Source: an uncultured Lachnospiraceae bacterium (GTDB lineage: Bacteria; Bacillota; Clostridia; Lachnospirales; Lachnospiraceae). From it: a stretch of DNA of 42,475 nt. This document shows positions 7,762 through 15,407 of the stretch, one piece after another (the stretch's first letter is position 1; every line of letters begins with the position of its first letter). Made by a program: the position numbers and the translations under genes. The notes below the pieces were generated by a model. That model searched no databases and was not told the DNA's origin. It worked only from the letters and a program-made list of their open reading frames with translations. The stretch covers positions 1 through 42,475 of the forward strand of contig CAMVOY010000017.1 of assembly GCA_947169235.1 (NCBI GenBank), read 5' to 3'.

Positions 7762-7790
7762 GAGAGCAGCTGTGATGGCTGCTCTCTCTT
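7762..7790 (+). terminator. Intrinsic-terminator-like hairpin
   Basis: GAGAGCAGC (7762-7770) pairs with GCTGCTCTC (7778-7786) around a short loop, followed by TCTTTT on the + strand. No + strand gene ends here. On the - strand the T-run expected beyond the stem is replaced by the toxin remnant. The stem is nearly the same as that at 6458-6481. Confidence 0.45.
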
Positions 7791-7802
7791 TTGTATTTGA
7801 TC

Positions 7803-8642
7803 TTAGTTTTGCAAAGTATCTGTTGACTTGGGAAGACGGGCATATACTACAGAGTTCTTTCCTTGTTTGTAGTAATCGGTTTTGCCCCACTTCCACGGCT
7901 TTGTAATATCATTTCCGTCATCATCGCAATCTACTATTTCATAACCGTCAGCCCAACCGCCTTTCCCGATTCTTTGAAGACCATTACCCGTTGGAAGAAA
8001 CTCGTTTCCTTCTGCGTTTATGAAACCGATTCCAACACAGACATTTTCCGCTGTTTTCGGATATGAGACAGTAAAGCTCACCTGAGCGGTTTTTCTGTTT
8101 TTAAAGCTCTCGTTATTTGCTTTCTTTGAGGTGACAACCTTGTATTTTTGTTTTCCATACCATGTGCTTTTCCACTCGCCCGAAGTGACATTCACCCCCT
8201 TGTCATTCTTGACTTCAAGATTGTATCCTGTTTCATAATCAAAAACTGTATAGAAGCACTCAGGTCGAATAGTACCCATTCCATAGTACTTAAACTTTTT
8301 ACACGTTATTCTGGGATTGTCTTTGAAATTGAACTTGACATCAAAAGTGACAGATAGGTTATCCCCATCGGCAATAGGCTCGCTGCTGGTGATGGTGTAG
8401 TCGATCTTAACCTTTTTTGCAGTTGTTAAAGCTCCGCCAGTGCTCTTTGTGCCATGCTTGACTTTTCCGGTGGCTGAGAACGTCTGAGTTGTCCCGAGGG
8501 TTAATTTGTTGTTTAGATTCTTTAGTGAGTCGCCGTAGGTTGCGGCTTTTGATGTGACTTGTGATGGCACAAGGGATCCTAATAGTGTTAGGATGAAGAA
8601 TAATGATAAAACGACCCTATGAATTCTTTTGATTTTTTTCAT
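7803..8642 (-). CDS. Secreted protein of unknown function
   Basis: 279 residues beginning MKKIKR, followed by about 20 hydrophobic residues and a likely signal-peptidase I site near SKAA (residue ~34), so it should be exported by Sec. The mature part is rich in Lys, Thr, Tyr and aromatic residues, with alternating patterns typical of beta-sandwich surface or matrix proteins, for example VKIDYTITS and VSFTVSYPKTAENV. I recognise no family. GGAGG lies about 10 nt before ATG. It starts only 25 bp after the end of the upstream secreted-protein gene, so the two form a leftward operon. No clear - strand terminator follows. Confidence 0.75.
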   Translation of the reverse strand: MKKIKRIHRVVLSLFFILTLLGSLVPSQVTSKAATYGDSLKNLNNKLTLGTTQTFSATGKVKHGTKSTGGALTTAKKVKIDYTITSSEPIADGDNLSVTFDVKFNFKDNPRITCKKFKYYGMGTIRPECFYTVFDYETGYNLEVKNDKGVNVTSGEWKSTWYGKQKYKVVTSKKANNESFKNRKTAQVSFTVSYPKTAENVCVGIGFINAEGNEFLPTGNGLQRIGKGGWADGYEIVDCDDDGNDITKPWKWGKTDYYKQGKNSVVYARLPKSTDTLQN

Positions 8643-8667
8643 GAGATGAAGACCTCCTTTTTAGTGT

Positions 8668-9705
8668 TTAGTTGAGTTTGGGAAAGAAGAACATTTTATT
8701 TGTATATTTATACCATTTTTTGCTTTTCATTTTCTTGAAAGTTTTTTTGGTTACACGAACACAACTTTGTTCTCTTTTATCTCTATTGTTTGCTTTTGGT
8801 TCATAAAAAAATTTATAAATTATCTTATAAAAAGATCCAACACCATAGTGCATTCTTTCCATTTCTTCACCACTCTCTGGTTTCATATAAGCATAAACAC
8901 TTTGTTTAATTAACAATTGATTCCCTTTGAATTTCTTTTTAAAAAATGGAGAATTATTAAAAAGATGGCTGTCGCAAAATAGCAAGGCTTCTGTTCCATT
9001 ATCTGTTTCCATTCCCCATGGATTATATCTAGGCGCAGTCCAAGATACAAATTTAAATCCAGTATAATCAAAATTATTTATCTTCCATTTCCATTCAATA
9101 TTTTTACCATTTTTTCTTATATAAAGATTTGCTTCTTTATTGTAATAACCATCGCCACCTACATTGTCATATTGCTTAGTTCTGCCTGTTTTAAAATGAC
9201 TATTGAAAAACTGAATTTCAGATAATAATTCATTATCTTCTTTATTAAATAATTGAAGATGACAAACACCATATTTTCCAAGGGTTCCTATATATTTCCC
9301 ATTTGTATAATTAATAGACAATATGTTTTCATTATCACTTTTAAGTGATAAATTATCAATACCATATTCTTCAATTATATCGCTTTTTACTAAACTTATT
9401 AAATCATTCATTACTTTTTTAATTTCTGAATTAGAAGTTATATTTTTTTCTTTTTGATTAGGATACCATGTACATTTATTTACATTATAACAAGCAGCTT
9501 TATTCGTTAAATATCCAACAAAACCATTTCCGATTGAAATCAAATCTCGATATTTAAAGTAATGTGTTTTATTTTCATCTTCTCTATAATTAGTAGGCAA
9601 TAATTCCGGATTAATTTTAGCCACCGAATCTACAGTTCCTAAAAAAGTAGCAATACACAGCAAAATAATAACAAAAAACGATCTAAGAGTTTTTATCTTA
9701 TTCAA
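8668..9705 (-). CDS. AT-rich secreted protein of unknown function
   Basis: 345 residues from TTG 9705, chosen because GGAGG lies 7-8 nt before it; the longer GTG start at 9732 has no ribosome-binding site. The N-terminus NKIKTLR, then FFVIILLCIATFL and a short polar stretch, is a Sec signal peptide. The mature protein is Lys/Asn/Tyr/Phe-rich with aromatic patches (KWKINNFDYTGFKFVSW). No domain is recognised. The coding sequence is visibly more A+T-rich than its neighbours, suggesting recent acquisition. It is first in a two-gene operon with the next secreted protein and is driven by the TA-repeat promoter at 9770-9796. Confidence 0.72.
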   Translation of the reverse strand: MNKIKTLRSFFVIILLCIATFLGTVDSVAKINPELLPTNYREDENKTHYFKYRDLISIGNGFVGYLTNKAACYNVNKCTWYPNQKEKNITSNSEIKKVMNDLISLVKSDIIEEYGIDNLSLKSDNENILSINYTNGKYIGTLGKYGVCHLQLFNKEDNELLSEIQFFNSHFKTGRTKQYDNVGGDGYYNKEANLYIRKNGKNIEWKWKINNFDYTGFKFVSWTAPRYNPWGMETDNGTEALLFCDSHLFNNSPFFKKKFKGNQLLIKQSVYAYMKPESGEEMERMHYGVGSFYKIIYKFFYEPKANNRDKREQSCVRVTKKTFKKMKSKKWYKYTNKMFFFPKLN

Positions 9706-9769
9706 TTCTTTACCCTCCGTTTTTATCCACACAGTTTTCGGTTTCGATATGTATAATCATTCAAACCCC

Positions 9770-9796
9770 ATTATATATATATATATATAAAGTCAA
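9770..9796 (-). promoter_or_regulatory. Promoter with a (TA)9 tract between -35 and -10
   Basis: On the - strand TTGACT (9796-9791) and TATAAT (9775-9770) are separated by 15 bp made almost wholly of TA repeats; the tract 9772-9789 is nine TA units and runs into the -10. One more TA unit would give the optimal 17-bp spacer. The leader to the TTG start at 9705 would be about 60 nt. The -35 is one base from the outer edge of the inverted-repeat element. Confidence 0.6.
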
Positions 9797-9797
9797 G

Positions 9798-10095
9798 GGT
9801 TTTCTGTGCATTTGCGATGGTCGGCGACTACGCCTCGAAGACACTTGCCGAACGAAGTTAGATGAGCGGAGAAGTCGGATAGGCCCGTTCCCGAGGAACT
9901 TGTTTGAGCGTAGCTGTGAAGAGCCGATGCGCGTCACACGTGCCGCAAAGCGGTATCACGCGTGACGGGTATCGGGTCGCACACAGCACGCGAGTTTGAC
10001 GAGGGCGGGCCTGAGATATCCGAATTCTTCGCGAGTCAACGTAGTTTGTGCGTCTTGGAGGCGTGTCGCCGACTATCGCTCAATACGGAAAAACC
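9798..10095. repeat. Long branched inverted-repeat element, copy 1
   Basis: The two ends pair over about 100 nt each. GGTTTTCTG...GCGAT (from 9798) matches the complement of ATCGC...GGAAAAACC (to 10095). GTCGGCGAC-GCCTC (9820-9837) pairs with GGAGGCG-GTCGCCGAC (10057-10073). GGATAGGCCCG (9877-9887) pairs with CGGGCCTGAGATATCC (10006-10021). Between the arms lie the core CTTGTTTGAGCGTAG (9899-9913) and an apical hairpin, GTCACaCGTGCCGC / GCGGtatCACGcGTGAC (9933-9966). There is no ORF. It fills the divergent intergenic region between the AT-rich secreted gene and the PilZ gene. It could be a MITE-like mobile repeat or a structured RNA; I do not recognise a named family. Confidence 0.75.
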
Positions 10096-10125
10096 ATTTT
10101 TTGACACAGTTAAAGAAAGTTTTGC

Positions 10126-10154
10126 TTGAAATTCATGACAAACAGTGGTAAAAT
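10126..10154 (+). promoter_or_regulatory. Promoter of the PilZ gene
   Basis: TTGAAA at 10126-10131, a 17-bp spacer and TAAAAT at 10149-10154, giving a leader of about 37 nt. A TTGACA at 10101-10106 has no -10 at a usable distance. Confidence 0.6.
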
Positions 10155-10197
10155 AAGCCTATCTTTCTTTTTTTGAATAGGAGGTATACAGGATACT

Positions 10198-10542
10198 ATG
10201 ATCGATATGAGAAGAGAGCGCCGTTGGCCGGCGAGTTTGAAACTCGAGATCTCGTCGCTTTTTAAACAGGATAATGAAAAAATAGAAAATGTCGATGCTC
10301 CGATAGAGGTTGTCGACGTGTCACACGCAGGTATAGGATTCCGCACAGAGAGCGTGCTTCCGGTAGGATATTATTTCAACGCTCGTCTGGTATTCGGCGA
10401 GAAGGATGCGCTTAACTGCGTGGTACGTATCTTGAGAAAGCAGGAAGACGGTGACGGGTTTATTTACGGCTGCGAGATAGTGGGAGCTGCTTCTATCATG
10501 GATTACGTGGTAAATGATTATGCAGCCACTTTGAATGAGTAA
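10198..10542 (+). CDS. PilZ-domain c-di-GMP receptor
   Basis: A 114-residue single-domain PilZ protein. The two c-di-GMP-binding elements are present: an RxxxR box (R5-R9, RRERR) and D40-V-S42-H-A-G45, the DxSxxG box. No other domain or membrane segment is seen, so it is probably a stand-alone effector that binds a partner when loaded with c-di-GMP. GGAGG sits about 13 nt before ATG 10198. It has its own promoter and is separated from the RND exporter by a hairpin. It fits with the cyclase and EAL phosphodiesterases at 18.5-21.8 kb and 34.9-36.8 kb. Confidence 0.9.
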   Translation: MIDMRRERRWPASLKLEISSLFKQDNEKIENVDAPIEVVDVSHAGIGFRTESVLPVGYYFNARLVFGEKDALNCVVRILRKQEDGDGFIYGCEIVGAASIMDYVVNDYAATLNE

Positions 10543-10562
10543 GCAGAAACAAGTGTTTTATC

Positions 10563-10600
10563 AGGCAAGTCGTCACTGATCGTGATGACTTGCCTTTGTT
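10563..10600 (+). terminator. Terminator or attenuator between PilZ and RND genes
   Basis: AGGCAAGTC (10563-10571) pairs with GACTTGCCT (10587-10595), with further pairing of GTCAC and GTGAT in the loop, followed by TTGTTAT. The T-run is weak, so some read-through into the exporter is likely. Confidence 0.55.
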
Positions 10601-10625
10601 ATAGGAAGGGGAAAGGAAGTAGCTT

Positions 10626-13600
10626 ATGTCTAAGTTTAGTGTAAGAAAACCTTATACGGTCCTGGTCGGAGTCGTGATCGTTTTGGTTCTTGGGTATCTG
10701 TCCATCACCAACATGAGCATGGACTTTTTGCCGAGCATGGAAATGCCGTATGCGATCGTAATGACTCAGTATCCCGGCGCGAGCCCTGAGGAGGTCGAGA
10801 TGGCCGTGACCTCGCCCGTTGAGTCGGCGATGGCACGTATCAGTAATGTTAAAGAGATATCGTCCATATCGAATCCGAATATGTCCATAGTGATCATGCA
10901 GTTTGAGGACGGCACGGATATGAACGGAACGTCCATTGATATGAGAGAGAGTCTGGACACCATCCGCTCATATTGGGATGACTCCATCGGAAATCCGACC
11001 ATCATGAAGATTAATCCTGACATGATGCCGATACTCGTTGCTGCGATCCGATTCAATGGCAAAGACGCCGTCGAGGTTTCCAAAAGAGCCAATGATGACG
11101 TTATCCCCGAGATCGAAAGTGTCGGCGGAGTTGCTTCCGTACAGTCTGTCGGCCAGATCGAGGAAAAGATCGATGTCGTTCTCAGACAGGACAAGATCGA
11201 TCAGATGAATCAAAAGGTCATAGATGCTCTTGATAAAAAGTTTGATAAGGCTGAGAAAAAGATAAACAAAGGCCAGAAAAAGATCGATGACGGTAAGTCT
11301 ACCCTCAAGTCGAAAAAAGACGAGGCTGCCGGAAAGATGGCTTCCGGAGGAGCGAAGCTCAATCAGGCAAACTCTGAGATAACAGAGGGACTTAACAAGA
11401 TAGATGAGCAGATAGAGAAGATAAAGACTCAGCAGAAAAAACTCTTAAAATCCGAAAAGGAAGCCAAAAAAGGAAAAGTTGCCATAGTTGCAGCGAAAAA
11501 AGAAATTGAGACTACCATTACCAATCTGAAAACTGCAAAAACAGCTCTTTTGAGTGCTAAAGATACACTTGGAAATCTGAAAACTCAGATAGATGCTCTC
11601 GAGGCGAAGTTAAAGACCGCTTCCTCAGAAGAAAAAGAGGAGATCGAGACTCAGATTACCTCGCTTAAAACAATGCGGGACAAAATCCTCGAAGAGATGA
11701 AAAAATACGACGTCGAGGAGAGTGAGATCGACGACAAGCTCACAGAGATCGATGATGGACTCACGCAGGCTGAAACAGGTCTTAGCGAGATAAAGACTAA
11801 AGAAGCCGAGTTGAGCAAGGGACTCAAGCAGATCGCATCGGCAAAGAAAAAGATCAAGGCCGGACTTTCCAAGCTTACTGCCATGAAGAGTCAGCTTTCT
11901 ACAGGAAAGCTTTCTACAGCAAAGGCCATGGAGCAGTTAAACAAGCAGCAGATACTCGCCGGTATAGAGATGAGTGTCGCTCAGGCCGGACTTAACAGCG
12001 GTGCGAGCGAACTTAAGAAGGCAAAGACTGAGTTTAACAAGACAAAAAAGACAACAAAAGAGAACATGGATCTCAACAAGCTCCTCACAAAGGAGATGCT
12101 CGAAGGAATACTCAGGGCTGAGAACTTCGAGATGCCGGCAGGAAATGTTGACGAGGATGATGCAACTTACCTGGTTAAGGTCGGAAACAAGATAACATCC
12201 GATTCCGATATCAGGGACCTTGTACTCCTTGATTTCGATATGGACGAACTCGATCCGATCAAGCTCGGAGATGTATGTGATGTAACTGTCACAAATAATG
12301 CAGATGATGTATATACCGTAGTTAACGGTGAGCCTGCTGTGGCTGTGATCCTTCAGAAGCAGTCGGGATACTCCACCGGAGATGTTACGGATGCGGTTCT
12401 GCAGAGATTCGAGACTCTGAAAAAGGAATACTCGGATCTCGATATCACCGTTATGATGGATCAGGGAATCTATATTGATCTCGTAGTGGGAGCGGTAGGA
12501 CAGAACCTTCTTTTCGGAGGAGTTCTCGCCATAGTTATCCTCTTACTGTTTTTGTGGGATTTAAGACCTACCTTCATTGTCGCGTGCTCTATCCCTCTGA
12601 GCCTGGTGGGAGCAGTAGTTGCGATGTATTTCTCGGGAGTCACGCTGAATATCATCTCACTCTCGGGACTGGCACTCGGTGTAGGTATGCTGGTCGACAA
12701 CTCTGTCGTTGTTATTGAGAATATATACAGAATGAGGCATGCCGGTCTGAACATAAGGAGTGCCGCCATACTGGGAGCCAAGCAGGTAGCGGGAGCGATA
12801 GTTGCTTCTACTCTGACGACGGTCTGCGTGTTTGCGCCGATCGTGTTTACGGAGGGAATAACAAGGCAGCTGTTCTCTGATCTGGGTCTGACTCTGGCTT
12901 ATACGCTTTTGGCATCCCTTATCATAGCGATGACTTTGGTTCCGGCGATGTCATCAGGAATGCTGAGAAGGGCTAAAGAAAAGGAACCGCGTCTGATCCG
13001 TGCACTTCAGAACGGGTATGCGAAGATACTCCGTCCGATCCTCAGAGTCAAATTCCTTGTCATAGTGGTCGCGTTTGGACTTTTGGGATTGTTTGCTTAT
13101 CTGGCAGTGCAGACCGGAACCACGATGATACCGGATATGGAGAGTCCGCAGATGACGATAAATCTGTCCGTGGATGAGGAAAAAGATTTTTCCGAGCTCA
13201 GAGATATCTCCAATGAGGTACTTGAAAGATTAAAATCCGTTCCGGATATTGATAATATCGGAGCGTTTGCAGGCGGAAACTCGTTTATGTCTCTGATGAG
13301 CTCATCTTCTTCCGGAGGTGGTAATGCCGTTTCCATGTACGCTCTTTTGAAAGACGAGCGTACCATGTCAAATGAAGAGATAAGAGACATGATAGAAGAA
13401 AAAACAAAGGATATCGATGCGGAGATCAAGGTGAATATGCAGGCCATGGATATGTCGTCTCTTACCGGAGAGGGCATCCGCATAGACATACAGGGACGCG
13501 ATCTCGATAAGCTTCGTGAGATATCGGAAGAGATCATGAAAAGGGTTGAATCCGTCGAGGGTACAAAGGATATCACCAACGGATTGGAAAACTCGGGAAA

Positions 13601-14702
13601 AGAGTTCAGAATCAGCGTCGACAAAGCAAAAGCGATGAGATATTCACTTACGGTAGCGCAGGTCTTCTCAGAGGTAAAGAAAAAAGTCGCCGATGCCACA
13701 TCCTCGTCAAAGGTATCTACTGACACAAATGATTATAACGTATTTATAAAATCCGAAAAGGACGAGAACCTGACCAGAGAGCTTCTCAGAAGCATGAAGA
13801 TAGACTACACCGATGCTCAGACACAGAAAAAGAAGTCTGTCACTCTGTCAAAGATAGCTTCATTTGAGACTGTGCCGTCGCCTGTTGCGATCAGGCACAA
13901 GGGCCAATCAAGGACCGTATCCGTAAAGGGAGTTGTAGACGAGAATTACATCACATCAGAGGTATCAGCAGAGGTCGAAAAGGCAGTATCCTCTTACGAA
14001 CCACCTGCAGGATATACGATAGAATTAAACGGTGAAAATGAGACGACACAGGAATCACTTAAACAGGTTGGATTGATGCTTGTACTGGCAGTGCTTCTCA
14101 TGTACCTGATCATGGTCGCTCAGTTCCAGGGACTCCTGTCACCGTTTATCATCATGTTCACGATACCTTTGGCGTTTACGGGAGGCTTTATCGGACTGTG
14201 GATCTCCGGAAGCGAGGTCAGCGTGATCTCGATGATCGGATTCGTAATGCTGTCCGGTATCATCGTAAACAATGGTATCGTTCTCGTGGATTATACAAAT
14301 CAGCTTCGTACCATAGGAAAGGGTATGGAGAAGAGAGAAGCGATCGTGGAGGCGGGACGTACCCGTCTGCGTCCGATACTCATGACAGCCATAACAACTG
14401 TCTTGGGCCTCGTCCCGATGGTAGTCGGAAAACAGATGGGATCGGATATGTCGAGACCGATGGCCATAGTCGTTATCGGCGGACTGGTCTATGGTACTCT
14501 TTTGACGCTGTTCGTGGTACCTTGTATGTATGATATCTTCTCCAGAAAGAAGATGAGATCACAGGCTGAGATCGAGGCTCTGGAGGAGCAGATCTCGGAT
14601 TCTGAGCTCAAAAGGATAGAGATGAGCGGATTCAGGGATGCCGATGTGTCAGATGCATCCGAGACCGAAGACAAAGGAGAATCATTTAAAGATGGTGAGT
14701 AA
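10626..14702 (+). CDS. RND-family exporter (AcrB/HAE1-like) with a giant coiled-coil insertion
   Basis: 1358 residues. TM1 is at about residues 10-30, then a porter domain with the family motif YPGASPEEVE. A highly charged Lys/Glu-rich coiled coil of about 270 residues (195-470) interrupts the first porter region. A second porter part and TM bundle follow, then the usual second half of the RND fold. The TM4 proton-relay motif reads LVDNSVVVIEN, keeping Asp691 but with Asn692 where many pumps have a second Asp. The second-half counterpart is NNGIVLVDYTN. Gram-positive cells lack an outer membrane, and no adaptor (MFP) or outer-membrane gene is near; the coiled coil may take over an adaptor or cell-wall-reaching role (inference). 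The gene overlaps the next by 11 bp. The substrate is unknown. Confidence 0.9.
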   Translation: MSKFSVRKPYTVLVGVVIVLVLGYLSITNMSMDFLPSMEMPYAIVMTQYPGASPEEVEMAVTSPVESAMARISNVKEISSISNPNMSIVIMQFEDGTDMNGTSIDMRESLDTIRSYWDDSIGNPTIMKINPDMMPILVAAIRFNGKDAVEVSKRANDDVIPEIESVGGVASVQSVGQIEEKIDVVLRQDKIDQMNQKVIDALDKKFDKAEKKINKGQKKIDDGKSTLKSKKDEAAGKMASGGAKLNQANSEITEGLNKIDEQIEKIKTQQKKLLKSEKEAKKGKVAIVAAKKEIETTITNLKTAKTALLSAKDTLGNLKTQIDALEAKLKTASSEEKEEIETQITSLKTMRDKILEEMKKYDVEESEIDDKLTEIDDGLTQAETGLSEIKTKEAELSKGLKQIASAKKKIKAGLSKLTAMKSQLSTGKLSTAKAMEQLNKQQILAGIEMSVAQAGLNSGASELKKAKTEFNKTKKTTKENMDLNKLLTKEMLEGILRAENFEMPAGNVDEDDATYLVKVGNKITSDSDIRDLVLLDFDMDELDPIKLGDVCDVTVTNNADDVYTVVNGEPAVAVILQKQSGYSTGDVTDAVLQRFETLKKEYSDLDITVMMDQGIYIDLVVGAVGQNLLFGGVLAIVILLLFLWDLRPTFIVACSIPLSLVGAVVAMYFSGVTLNIISLSGLALGVGMLVDNSVVVIENIYRMRHAGLNIRSAAILGAKQVAGAIVASTLTTVCVFAPIVFTEGITRQLFSDLGLTLAYTLLASLIIAMTLVPAMSSGMLRRAKEKEPRLIRALQNGYAKILRPILRVKFLVIVVAFGLLGLFAYLAVQTGTTMIPDMESPQMTINLSVDEEKDFSELRDISNEVLERLKSVPDIDNIGAFAGGNSFMSLMSSSSSGGGNAVSMYALLKDERTMSNEEIRDMIEEKTKDIDAEIKVNMQAMDMSSLTGEGIRIDIQGRDLDKLREISEEIMKRVESVEGTKDITNGLENSGKEFRISVDKAKAMRYSLTVAQVFSEVKKKVADATSSSKVSTDTNDYNVFIKSEKDENLTRELLRSMKIDYTDAQTQKKKSVTLSKIASFETVPSPVAIRHKGQSRTVSVKGVVDENYITSEVSAEVEKAVSSYEPPAGYTIELNGENETTQESLKQVGLMLVLAVLLMYLIMVAQFQGLLSPFIIMFTIPLAFTGGFIGLWISGSEVSVISMIGFVMLSGIIVNNGIVLVDYTNQLRTIGKGMEKREAIVEAGRTRLRPILMTAITTVLGLVPMVVGKQMGSDMSRPMAIVVIGGLVYGTLLTLFVVPCMYDIFSRKKMRSQAEIEALEEQISDSELKRIEMSGFRDADVSDASETEDKGESFKDGE

Positions 14703-15390
14703 AAATACCCCGGGTTATATCAGCCGTTTCAGGAGGACTAATCTCATATGGCTTATCGTATGGGTGTTGGTAGGAGTGGCCATATTTGTTACGGGCATAC
14801 TTATCTGGACTACCAGAGCAAATATCCTTACCGTTCTGGCTGTGCTTATGGTACTGCCGGGAGCAAAACGGATAGTGGCTCTTATCGCTGTGGGAAAGAA
14901 AAAGTCGGTCGCTGCGGAACGCTGTAAGAAAATAGAAGAAGCGACAGATCCGTATATCTACGGCGGGACACTCGATACTCATGAGTTTGAGCCCGAAGAG
15001 CCCGACGAGGATGATGAACAGGATGAGAAGGATGCGGAGAATACTGATTCTACAAAAGAAGAACCGTCGTCTTTCGATGAAAAGGAGATCCCCTGGAATG
15101 TGATCTTTACGGATTACATCTTTACCTCCACGGAAAAGATAATGATGCTTGATTTTTTGATTATCACGTATGGGACCATTTTTATACTACCATCGTCGAC
15201 TAATCAGGATCAGGAGTATGTGAAGAAATACCTGACCGAAGGTATCACCAGGTGGTCTTCGGCATTTGACATCAGATTTGTCTGGGATGATGATAAGCTG
15301 GTGTCTGAGATGAAGGAGAGAAATGAAAAGGATGCGCCTCTCAGAGACAGGAGAGAGGTCATCGCCTACCTGCAGTCATTGGCTATGTAA
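14692..15390 (+). CDS. Two-TM membrane protein coupled to the RND exporter
   Basis: 232 residues. The start at 14692 (MVSKNT) lies inside the last codons of the exporter gene, with GGAG about 12 nt upstream; longer in-frame starts are shadows. Two hydrophobic helices occur at about residues 17-39 and 43-65. A strongly acidic linker (EPEEPDEDDEQDEKDAE, around residues 103-119) follows, then a soluble C-terminal domain of about 100 residues. I recognise no family. The overlap with the exporter gene suggests an accessory subunit of that pump, but it could equally be a cotranscribed housekeeping membrane protein. Confidence 0.7.
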   Translation: MVSKNTPGYISRFRRTNLIWLIVWVLVGVAIFVTGILIWTTRANILTVLAVLMVLPGAKRIVALIAVGKKKSVAAERCKKIEEATDPYIYGGTLDTHEFEPEEPDEDDEQDEKDAENTDSTKEEPSSFDEKEIPWNVIFTDYIFTSTEKIMMLDFLIITYGTIFILPSSTNQDQEYVKKYLTEGITRWSSAFDIRFVWDDDKLVSEMKERNEKDAPLRDRREVIAYLQSLAM

Positions 15391-15407
15391 GAAAAAGAGA
15401 GGAAATC

